Positions 32,548-42,160 of a DNA stretch of 64,000 nucleotides are shown here, piece after piece; the first letter of the stretch is position 1; each line of letters opens with the position of its first letter. The notes beneath the pieces are model-generated. The model searched no databases. It was given only the letters and a program-made list of their open reading frames with translations, and had not been told where the DNA came from. Source of the DNA: Leguminivora glycinivorella (taxonomy: Eukaryota; Arthropoda; Insecta; Lepidoptera; Tortricidae); contig NC_062971.1 of assembly GCF_023078275.1 (NCBI RefSeq), forward strand, positions 6,882,001 through 6,946,000. Reading direction: 5' to 3'. The position numbers and the translations under genes are program-made.

Positions 32548-35500
32548 TAGCTGGGACGCTATTGCACAACACCCTGCATTTTATGATTAAGTACTGAGAC
32601 TTGGCACAGGTTGTTCCTTGGGTGGCCCTAAGTAGATAAAGATCGGGAGGCATCGAGAGCCCCCCTTAATTTAGGAGGAAGAGGGGGGGAAGGCTGGCGC
32701 CGCCGCGCTTCCTTTAAAACCATATTTCTCTAAAACTATGCAAAGAAGGGCATGCGATATATCATTTTCGGATAAATGAAGGACGAGGAATTCATTTTTG
32801 GAACAAAAAAATGTACTTTAGAACAAAAAAAAAAAATGGGAAAATCTTAAAACGAGATTTTTTTTTATACATATTATTGCACTTTTTATAAAAACCATAA
32901 TAGTTATTTTAAAATAAAAAATACTATTTAATAGCTACATTTATCTAGTTTTAGAAAATGTATAATTTCTTATAGAAATATATTATAGGACGAGTGATAA
33001 AAATAATTTACATCCCACGATAGGGTGATTTGAATGCTCATTTCAATAAGTTTTGTCAATGATTTCAGGTACAATCACTATTTTTAACACACGAAAGCCG
33101 TAATCATTGTAGTTTATGGCTATTTTAGTGATTAATGTACTTAAAATAAAAAAAATACAAAAATTTAAAAAAATATTAAAAATGTGATAATTTTTTTTAA
33201 CATTATCCTATTTTGTTCTTTCTACACAATATATATCTAAAAGAAATAAATATCAATAAAAAGCCACATTTATGCAGTTTATAAAAATATATAGTTTGTT
33301 ATATAAATATATTACGAAACGCGAGATAAAAAATAATGAAAATGAAAATTTTAATGTACGGGTCAGCTTGCATTATTCGATGAGGTGAGGTAAAGGTACT
33401 ACCCGCTATGCAGTGGAGTTAGTCTAGTAATACAGAAATATACTTATTCTAATAACGTTTACACGTGTAGGTATATCACGACCCAGTACAGAAAATTGTA
33501 AAAGTCCTATACTATAGTTTATTTTGATTGTAAAATAAAATTGCATGTGACTTATATTGTAAAAAAATGTCTTCATCACGTTCTCCTCTCCTAAAGCAGT
33601 TCTGCATGCATAGGCTTGAAGATTTTTTAGTTTACTAGCAGAACTTAGTTACTTCCTTTGGGCCCCCTTGAATCGGTTTTACCCATCCATAAAAAATAAA
33701 ATAAAAATCGTCGTATTCTTCCTTTCAGTATCAATAATAGTTAGTTATTGCGCAATAGTGCCATAAAAAATAAAGTAGATTCGTATTAGCATTAAACATT
33801 AATGATTTTTGAACTAAGACATTGCTTTTGTACAAAGGAGAACCTCAAAAAATGGTCTGACTAGACGAAAACATGTGTATCGGGGCTAGTAACTCAAGGC
33901 TCTCAAAAAGTGTAGCTATTTTGAGTTATTCAAATATAACAACATGAATAGTCTGAATTTAATTATGTATATATCACAACATCCACTGCATAAGCACATC
34001 AGCTCCGAACATTTAATTTAAAAAGTCTTTTTTCACGGTTGCACCTTAGGCGGCACTGTTTTTTACACCTGCATCCGACAATTTCGAGGCATGTTTCTGC
34101 AGCAACAGGCAACGTTGCGGCCAAGTAGGCTCCCAAATCCCAATTGTTACAGACTTTCGTCCAGCCACAAGTAGCAAATGTAGCGTCACTGTAACGTCAC
34201 TTTCATTATTTTTTATCTCGCGTTTCGTAATATATTCATGTAACAAACTATATATTTTTATAAACTACATAAATGTGGCTTTTCATTGATTTTTATTGCT
34301 TTTAGATATATATTGTATAAAAAGAACAAAATAGGATAATGTTATAAAAAAAGTTATCACATTTTAATTTTTTTTTAATTTTTGTATTTTTTTTTATTTT
34401 AAGTACATTAATCACTAAAATAGCCTTAAACTACAATGATTACGGCTTTTGTGTGTTAAAAATAGTGATTATACCTGAAATCATTGACAAAACTTATTGA
34501 AATGAGCATTCAAATCACCCTATCGGCGATGTAAATTATTTTTTATCACTCGTCCTATAATATATTTCTATAACAAATTATACATTTTCTAAAACTAGAT
34601 AAATGTAGCTATTAAATAGTATTTTTTATTTTTAAAAAACTATTACAGTTTTCATAAAATGTGCAATAATATGTATAAAATAAATCACATTTTTAGATTT
34701 TCCCATTTTATTTTGTATTTTTGTTTTACCCACTTGACAGTTCAGCCCGCGCGACCATATTCCGGTCAACCGTCCGGGTTTTTAAGCGACGCGCGCAGCG
34801 CGCTGCGCATTCACAACTTTTTACAAAAACGTCTGTATCTTCTAAACTACACAAGGTATAGTTAAAAAAAAATACTTCGGTATAAATGAACGTACAGTAC
34901 TTGAAATAAAATTATAGTGATAGTAAAATATGTATGATTATATACTATAAATCAAGGTTAAACTTATGTAATCGAAAAAAAAATGAAGAAATTTGTTATT
35001 TGACTATTACTTAAATTACAGGAAATTTTGAGCGATGACCCCCTTTTTATTACGTATTAGAGAAATATACTATTTTACCTTTATAATGATACCACAACCA
35101 ACACATACAGTTCTCATGAAGATATCCAAAAAAAATTAAACAAATTCAAAATCAAACACAAACACGCGGAGTTTGACAAGGCACTGCCGAATTTATTTTT
35201 TCATTCACTAAGTAACAAGCGTACACTGCCATCTATACTTTTTGTAGCAAACTATGTAGTTAAGCTACGTTATTGTATCAAGAGAATAAGTAAATAATGC
35301 CGCAATATTTCGCTAGATGTCACTTTAATCAACTGTGTCTCCATCCCCTCTTTTGGATAGTAAGGTATCGTAGGACTGTCTACCGGAATTTTTTTTTGGA
35401 TACTATGCTATCGTAGGACTGTCAAGTGGCTAAAATACATTTTTTTTGTTCCAAAAATGAATTCCTCGTCCTTCATTTATCCGAAAATGATATATCACAT

Positions 35501-35715
35501 GCCCTATTTTGTATAGTTTTAGAGAAATATGGTTTCAAAGGAAGCGCGGAGGCGCCAGCCTTCCCCCCCTCCTCCCTCCTAAATTAAGGGGGGCTCTCGA
35601 TGCCTCCCGATCTTTATCTACTCAGGGCCACCCAATGAACAACTGTGCCAAGTCTCAGTGCTTAATCATAAAATGCAGGGTTCCCATACAAGACATAGCA
35701 ATAGCGTCCCCAGTA
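32548..35715. mobile_element. 3.2-kb long inverted repeat, arms about 800 bp, right arm interrupted
   Basis: Left arm 32548 to about 33345; right arm about 34195-35715. Shared inverted blocks include gggacgctattg, taatcataaaatgcaggg, gagacttggcac, aggaattcatttttggaac, gactattttagtgattaat-like words and tttatctcgcgtttcgtaat. The right arm is 700 bp longer because an element (34730-35429) sits in it. The 850-bp spacer has no recognised gene (66-codon minus frame at 34046-34246 is unassigned). Outer TSD not clear. Confidence 0.75.
34730..35429. mobile_element. 700-bp TIR element nested in the right arm
   Basis: CCACTTGACAGT at 34730 is inverted at 35418-35429. The homologous place in the left arm of the enclosing repeat (near 32818) lacks it, which fixes the borders. 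Near the right end the words tatcgtaggactgtc occur twice. A GC-rich patch (gcgacgcgcgcagcgcgctgc, 34788) stands out. No frame; TSD not clear. Confidence 0.75.
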
Positions 35716-35801
35716 GTATTAGCATGTGGAGGGTTGTTGCAGAACAACAATTGGTCTGAAAGCAGTTCTCGTCTTTGATTCACGTTCTTTGTGTCCTTAC
35801 A

Positions 35802-35952
35802 TATCGTCACTACTTTAAAAAAAAATTGTATCTTCGTCTGTCAATGAAAAGAAAATTGTAGTAAGTATGTATGGAATGCATATAGACTTACTGCGTTTTA
35901 ACTTTGAGGAGCAGCGTGAGATACGAGATTTTTTCAAAGTAGTGACGATATG
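35802..35952. mobile_element. 151-bp MITE inside the left LTR
   Basis: tatcgtcactacttt is inverted as aaagtagtgacgata at the far end (35937-35951). The right LTR lacks this insert (ccttac-taaaca), so it is an insertion into the left LTR. TA at the borders fits a mariner-type target. Confidence 0.7.
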
Positions 35953-35954
35953 AA

Positions 35955-36006
35955 ACATGGCGCAGTCGGTAGGATGCGAACCTACGGCCCCAAAGGGAAT
36001 CTGATT
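35955..36006 (+). other. Primer-binding site, 50-base complement of tRNA-Ser 3' half plus CCA
   Basis: The stretch begins TGGCGCAGTCGGTAGGATGC. Read on the minus strand it ends GACTGCGCCA and contains the B box ggttcgcatcc and a serine-tRNA variable arm and anticodon stem (aaatcagattcccttt). A standard LTR primer-binding site matches about 18 bases; here the match continues to the anticodon loop. The CCA, not encoded in eukaryotic tRNA genes, shows a mature tRNA was the source. Confidence 0.7.
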
Positions 36007-36082
36007 TCCATTCATTAACCTTCATCATTCAGAAATGAATGTATTATAGTCAATAAGGAACAATTCTTTTTACTTTACTACT

Positions 36083-36133
36083 TAATTTCCAATAAAAAAA
36101 TTCACATATCATGAATTTTTTTATTGGAAATTA
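36083..36133. repeat. Hairpin, 22-bp perfect stem
   Basis: taatttccaataaaaaaatt-ca (36083-36104) pairs perfectly with 36112-36133 across a 7-base loop. It lies in the interior of the short LTR element. Confidence 0.75.
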
Positions 36134-36268
36134 AATGAGTGCAATTTAGTACTTTTTTTTTTAAAGGGAATTGTCATACTTGTCTTATCATTTATTAGCA
36201 TGTGGATGACGGTTGCAGAAAAACCAGTGCTCGTCTTTGATTCACATTCCCTGTGTCCTTACTAAACA

Positions 36269-37369
36269 GCATGGAGTCACATCACATACACGTCATCTAG
36301 CGGTTTCTACCATGTAATTTTTGGTTATATTAACCATTTGTGGCACCGTATACTTTCTCCATACAATATATTTTATTTTCCGTGACGTGCCATCGATTAA
36401 CGTACCTATTCTAAAAAGTGAAACTGATGGTAGAGGCTCTAAAAGATTTCTAAATGTAGTCGAATTTGAACGGGTAATTGCCTACGAATGAAAATGTAAT
36501 TTTAAATTAAATTAAGGATAAAACAATGGAAATTTGGTTTACCTGTCTTCGTCATAAATGGGTTAACCATTTATTTAAGAACTCAAATTGACAAAAATCT
36601 TGTGAGTCATTTTTAGTCTACTTTATTAGGAGAATTGTAGTTATGGAGCGAAACATGTCCAGCGATTTTCGACACGATGTTTACACGTGAGTGACTGACC
36701 CGGGTTATGTGTTTATTATGTCAGTATCTCACGGTAGTTTTGTTATTAAAATAAATACATTCTAAAATTGAACGCTTGTAATTCAATATTCACCCCATAT
36801 GTTTCTAAAAATAAGCACAATAATTTACGTATTGTGAGTGTAGATATAATGTTAAACAATAAAATACATATAAAAACGGATATTGGCTTTAATCACAGAA
36901 ATGAATGCTAGTGAATGACATATAATGCTCTATATCTACAATTATGACCGTTATAATTTTTAACCAATATGATTTTAATAATTGTACTAAAGCCGTGTAC
37001 TTAGTTATAAAATTCTAGGTGCCATGCATCAGCGGACAATACGTTTTGAACAAAGTTTCCAAATGATGTCGCCACAGGCCCCGTTTCATGCATAACAGAG
37101 CAGTGCATTATCATACAAACCATTCTGATAATAAAGTATCATTGTCGCATGTACGAAAACGAGCATTATTCCATCGAGACGCGGCTATTTCATATCTAAA
37201 CACAGGGAGCGTGTCAAGACAAATTCAAAAGAAAAGATGACTTACAAAAATACGAATACATACCATAATTAAAAATAAAAAATCTATTTATATCTAAACA
37301 GTACCATTGATGTCATTTTTATGTAAGTTTTGAAAATATAATCTAGACGCAGATGTTATATTTAAATTA
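36269..37369. other. No feature seen
   Basis: AT-rich, no supported frame or repeat. Confidence 0.35.
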
Positions 37370-37722
37370 CAAAAAAAATGTATCCGAACTCTATGCGGAG
37401 CAGAATTTTTAGCGCCTTGTAAGTCTTTGTTTCAATCCAAACGTATACTGCCTCTTCCGTCACTTTATATTTTTGAAATGTGTATTTTTATAAAGAAACA
37501 TATGTCGTTTTTTGAAATTATCACAACCAACTCCAAACGTGGAACACATAGAACTAAATTGCTTTTACCTATGACTAAATTAGCGTTATCCAGGATTACT
37601 GTATGGCTATCAAATTATTCAATATCCTATCTGATGACATTAAAGAATTACACCCATTGGTTTTCAAAAAGACATTGTTTAATCATTTAATTGAAAATTG
37701 TTATTACTCCATTGATGAATAA
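37370..37722 (+). pseudogene. LINE ORF2 C-terminus (CR1/Jockey-like)
   Basis: Reads KCIRTLCGAEFLAPCKSLF, then RILPLPSLYIFEMCIFIKKH, and after a frameshift between about 37575 and 37605 continues MAIKLFNILSDDIKELHPLV, FKKTLFNHLIENCYYSIDE-stop. This is the usual last 110 residues of ORF2 in CR1/Jockey-like LINEs: thumb-adjacent R-x2-CG-like start, the LPLPSLY-I segment, and a final F-K-L-xx-Y-YS-DE block. The 5' part, with polymerase and endonuclease, is absent (5' truncation). One frameshift makes it non-functional. An AT-rich 3' UTR follows to about 38000. Confidence 0.82.
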
Positions 37723-38360
37723 TGTAATAATGAAATTATAATCAATTATCTAAAATATTTATTGTAAATTCAAACGATCCATAATGTTTATATATTTGAT
37801 TTATTGTCATTTATAAAGCTATGCTTTTCTAGTGTTTTATTACAGAACTGCATGAATAAATATAATTTATTAGTATACCTAATATGCTTGCAGAATTTAA
37901 GTTTTGCTGAATCGGAATCTTTCAGAAGCTGTGGATATTTTTTGTAAGTTTTGAACACCTATGTATATACGCTTGTTTTATGCAAATAAAATAATAATTA
38001 TAACTCTATAAAAAGAGAACTAGCAAGGAAGCGGCCCTGTCTTATGACACACCAAATATAACTCCGTAAATAAGAAATAAAATCCGAGAAAAAACGACAT
38101 TGGAACCATAAAGAAAACTTTGTATTTGTATGGTGCAACACCTTCGGTTTATTCTTGGTAAGATGGCGATAGTATTAATATTTAACAAAAGGATATTCAA
38201 GGATATGGATCAAATTGACAAAACGGAGCTTCCAAATTGTTTAATCTTGTGTCGAAAGAGCCCCTGTGTAAATTTTACTTTGTAAAATATTTTAAATTCA
38301 TTCATTATACAAACCATTTAATTAAAACCGAAATAAATTACACATAATGAAAGAAAAAGA
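37723..38360. other. LINE 3' UTR, then no feature seen
   Basis: The first 270 bases are likely 3' UTR of the LINE remnant. The rest shows nothing I can support. Confidence 0.4.
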
Positions 38361-38438
38361 AACCAAGGTCTGGAATTGAACCAGCGTACTCTGCAATCGC
38401 GGCAGATGCCTGTTTCCGCTCGGCCACCCAGGCCACTC
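38361..38438 (-). mobile_element. tRNA-derived SINE head, type C (copy 2)
   Basis: Minus strand: ggcctgggtggccgagcgga (A-box region) and ctggttcaattccagac (B-box region). Close match to 7141-7228. The D-arm and long spacing resemble serine or leucine tRNA. Confidence 0.65.
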
Positions 38439-39365
38439 ATATGAGTAATCTATACAAGGACTCGTAGCGACCATGTTGAAATATTTTCATTAGAATATAA
38501 TTTGACTTGTGTTAATTAGAATTCACAAACCATTTAACCTCTGCTTAACTCAAAAACCATTCTACATATTTTTTTTAAATCTGTAAATAGCGTTCACTTA
38601 AGATAAACAGAAGCGCTCCATATTACTAGTTAAAGTTCAAACGGTTATTAAGCTATATTCATTTCCAGGACTTTAATTAAATCCCTAGTGACCTTGAAAT
38701 CGGCACCTAATTACCTACTGTATCTCAATTCTTTTGTCGATTGAACTTGAGTTTCATTCCACGGTTATATTTTTAAAGAAATAACGTAGATGTACAAATC
38801 AGAATTCCTTTCCTCTACATTACCACAAGAAGAGACCGTTTAAATTAATTAACAAGAAAATTAATAAGTTAATTTAAATTTCAACGCCCAAACCGGAGCT
38901 TGCTCTTATCGCCCAAATATTCCAGCAACTAGGTAAATGAAACTGTCAAACACTGTTAACTGAAAACAAATTAAAGTTTGAGACAAAATAAACGCAAGGA
39001 AAGTTTAGCGTGGGCTTTAGATCTTGAACTTGTTAAAACTTGGTACGTCGATACTTTATTTGCGCCTAGCTTTATTGGTATTGACTTAAACCAACTGAAT
39101 GCAATGTTAATGGGCTCCGAGGAACGGGTTGGTATACGAAATGAGAATCTATCCAAGAATAGACATTACACGAAGTTTAAATGATGAATTCAGTCTTATG
39201 TTATGGCAGTTTGAGTTCAAATCGATAATGGCGATTATTCAACATGAGAAAACTGATGTACCTAGTACCAGATCAACTATTTTCTTTTGATGTGGGAAAA
39301 ATCATGACTCAACCAACGAATAGAATTTAGACTGGCGATACTTATATCAGTCGAAATTACATATA
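38439..39365. other. No feature seen
   Basis: The overlapping frames near 38971-39184 are mirror shadows without a family signal. Confidence 0.35.
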
Positions 39366-39409
39366 TTATTACAATCCATAGGTGTGTGGTCACCTATGGA
39401 TTGTAATAA
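39366..39409. repeat. Perfect 19-bp-stem hairpin
   Basis: ttattacaatccataggtg (39366-39384) pairs exactly with 39391-39409 across a 6-base loop (tgtggt). Confidence 0.85.
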
Positions 39410-39418
39410 CCTAACCAG

Positions 39419-39537
39419 GGGCCTATTGCATAACAATTTACAACTCATATTACAAGCGGTAGTCCCCCTCCAATTCATTTTATAAGAAAGAGAGTTCCGA
39501 TTGTAATACAAGTTGTAAATTGTTATGCAATAGGCCC
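39419..39537. mobile_element. 119-bp MITE, TIR GGGCCTATTGC, TSD CAG
   Basis: gggcctattgcataacaatt is inverted at the right end, with CAG directly outside on both sides (39416-39418, 39538-39540). Arms pair over about 27 bases. GGG-starting TIRs with a 3-bp duplication point towards PIF/Harbinger-like enzymes, though those prefer TWA targets. Confidence 0.8.
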
Positions 39538-39540
39538 CAG

Positions 39541-40023
39541 GTAGTTTACTTCTAGTTCAGAGCAGCTACATATTATTAACCGTATATTAGTAAAAACAAA
39601 TCAATTGTTGACTCATTGTGGATGCGAAAGTTGACCGTAAATATGTTGTAGACGGTGAAAAGTCCCAGATCTTAGAGTTGACTACCTTCAATTGTACCAT
39701 AATTGATCGATCAAATACAATTTAGTCAAATCAGGTTAGCTCGATTGGTCCTAGTTGCTACGGCCACTCAGCAGTGTGCAATCCTTACCAATTTTGGAGT
39801 TTCCCTATAATTTAAACTTAAATTTACATTGTCAACCGACGGCAATTGGGCTTGCGTCTCAGGAATTGCAAATTCACTTTACTCCCCGTATTATAACTTT
39901 GGACATGAGTTTAACGAGATGATTGATGTAGATTTTGGCTAAAGTTCATGTCACTTTTAATAGTTACTATGAGTTTATAATACATTGGTTAATTACAATG
40001 TACCCTTATGTCACTCAACCCTT
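39541..40023. other. No feature seen
   Basis: Nothing supported. Confidence 0.35.
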
Positions 40024-40026
40024 TAA

Positions 40027-41122
40027 GGGATCATCCATAAATTACGTCACACGTTAAGGGGGAGGGAGGGGGTCGGCGAAGTGTGACATGGGGGTGGGAG
40101 GGGTCCTAAAGTTCGTGACGTCACATTTCAAAATCTATCATAATCTAAGGGTTAAAACACGAACTTTAAACTGTTACTTTATGAAAACCTCGTAAGAAAA
40201 TATACAAAATTACAAATACAGGAAGTTCGTTAACCGGATGAAAAGCCGAAAGTAGGCGATAGTCTAGGCCATTTAGAACATTCTTTAGCTATAAATGTCT
40301 TGGACAAAATTTGATTTGTCGTTTTTTTTAAACTTTTCGGCGAAAACTCCAAAATTTCAGACTAAATCGATAAGCGTACTCTTGTTACTGTATTAACTTG
40401 TTTTGGTTTTATTTCGTAGTGTAAAATGTCTATCGAATACCATAAAATAAATGTGAAATATATGTGTCTAAAGAAAAACAAACTACAGTGATTTAAAAAT
40501 TTATTAACATAAAAAAAATGATTGGAGTGATTACTTGGGTCGATAAATAAACTAAAATTTGTCTAAGCTACCATATAGCTAAAAAATGATCTAAATGGAC
40601 TAGACTATCACCTATTTTCGGCTTCGCATCCTGTTATAAAAGATACCAATTGTTTTGCAGGGGTTTCAAAGCACGTAGGTTATATAAATTTGTCACACAC
40701 ACACCAACAGGTGGAATTATTAACTGCAAAACATCAAACAATTTAGCTTGATTAATTTTTTTAACATTTAAGAGTCAAAATCATCATTTAAACGTTTATT
40801 CTACTAGCCATACCCGTGGACATCAAGTTAAAATGACTATGAAATTACTTTGCACTCTTGTAGATAAAATGAAACTTTGTCATTCATTTTTTGAAGTATC
40901 AAGAGAGCCTTTACCTATTGGTGTGGTAAAGAATAATTCAAGCACATAAATGGAAATAAGATTGATTTCTAACCGCTGTTTTTATTCAATAATTGCTACG
41001 TGTAAATATGTGACGTCACACTAGGGAGGGGTGAGTCTAATAAATGTGACCAGCTGTGACAAGAAGCGGGGGAGGGGTCAAAAATCATGATTTTTAGTGT
41101 GACGTAATTTATGGATGATCCC
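40027..41122. mobile_element. 1,096-bp PIF/Harbinger-like element
   Basis: The TIR GGGATCATCCATAAATTACG (26 bases, extended by tcacac) is perfectly inverted at 41097-41122. TAA flanks both ends (40024-40026, 41123-41125), the 3-bp TWA target typical of PIF/Harbinger. G-rich text (gggggagggaggggg) lies just inside each end. No transposase frame, so it would depend on a partner in trans. Confidence 0.9.
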
Positions 41123-41125
41123 TAA

Positions 41126-41565
41126 CTAAATATTTATATTTATTTTACATTTATATATGCACTGACGGCAACATTGATTAAGATTATAAAACTACATAAA
41201 TAAACGTTTTAAGTAGGTATCAATAATAACAAACGATCTTTCAGATGTCTTTATATTTGTCTTGATTAATTGAAGGTGTTTAGAATATAAAACCTTTTTT
41301 TTATATTTGTGCATGATGGAACGACTCAAACAACCCTTACATTATAAGTTAATTCAGTTTTTCCAAAAGGGTATTCGTCCTTAAATTATTATAGCGGAGG
41401 TTACAGGTTAATTTGAGGGTAAATGTATGGGTTTTTATGACGGTATAAATAGGCAAATGTTAGAATAAATTCCTCATATTTCTTGCTAAATACTCATTGT
41501 TTTAAAAATAGACGTAATACAGATTGTATTTTGTTTGTATTAGGTACGTAATTGCTGTTTATTGA
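41126..41565. other. No feature seen
   Basis: Nothing supported. Confidence 0.35.
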
Positions 41566-42045
41566 ATCTTATACTTTTAAACGAGCAATTCTTGTATATT
41601 TATTTATATATATATATCTTATACTTTTAAACGAGCAATTCTTGTATATTTATTTATACCCCGACGATCTCGGAAACCGCTCTAACGATTTCGCTGAAAT
41701 TTGTTATGTGGGGGTTTTCGGGGGTGAAAAATCGATCTAGTGTAGCCTTAGACCCCGGAAAACGCAAATTTTCGAGTTTTCATGAGTTTTTCTTTCGCGT
41801 TAGTAAACGTAAAATATGGTCGTTAATTTCGCCGCGCGCGCATCGATTCCGCTTAGCTCAGTCGTACCACAGAATATATAATAGTCTAATGTACGCAGAT
41901 AGATCGTAGGCGTAGGTGTCAGGGTTTCGAATCCCGGCCAGAAATTAAGTTTTTGTTTTTTGACTTTGTATTTATAAGAGTTTTTTTATCTAAAGACGTG
42001 ATATATTAAAATAGAATTGAGCGAAGCTCGGTCGCCCAGATATTG
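41566..42045 (+). mobile_element. Interspersed element with 50-bp 5' duplication and a tRNA-like core
   Basis: The first 50 bases (atcttatacttttaaacgag start) occur twice in tandem at 41566 and 41616. A conserved block ctcggaaaccgctctaacga follows. At 41849-41935 a tRNA-like arrangement (cgcttagctcagtcgta, later gggtttcgaatcccggcc) suggests a polymerase III promoter. The end gcgaagctcggtcgcccaga forms a small hairpin (gagcgaagctc), as at Helitron 3' ends, but no CTRR follows. Widespread repeat type in Lepidoptera as I recall; class uncertain. Confidence 0.6.
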
Positions 42046-42160
42046 TTATTAAAAATAGGAGAGGAAAGATGATAGGCCACCTGTTACGATACGACCGTTT
42101 CACCAGAAATATAATAGAAGGGAAATTAAATGGAGGAAGGGGAAGGCCAAGAAAGAGTTA

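Larger units (their letters stand above)
35716..36268 (+). mobile_element. Very short LTR element (mag-like, Ty3/gypsy type suspected)
   Basis: A direct repeat of about 90 bp occurs at 35716-35801 and 36187-36268 (attagcatgtgga, ctcgtctttgattcac, tgtgtccttac). The right copy reads as an LTR: it starts TGTCATACTTG at 36172 after a purine tract aaagggaat (36163), and ends TAAACA at 36268. The left copy ends GAAACA at 35954, directly followed by a tRNA-Ser-matching primer-binding site. The interior is only about 220 bp and has no coding capacity. The left LTR is cut short by the end of the 32548-35715 repeat and holds a MITE (35802-35952). Tiny LTRs and a tRNA-Ser primer are reported for the silkworm element mag; the match to mag itself was not tested. 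Confidence 0.6.

Noticed and set aside
35955..36006. A tRNA-Ser gene on the minus strand
   Set aside because: Only the 3' half is present, it ends in CCA, and it sits exactly after an LTR end; primer-binding site is the better reading.
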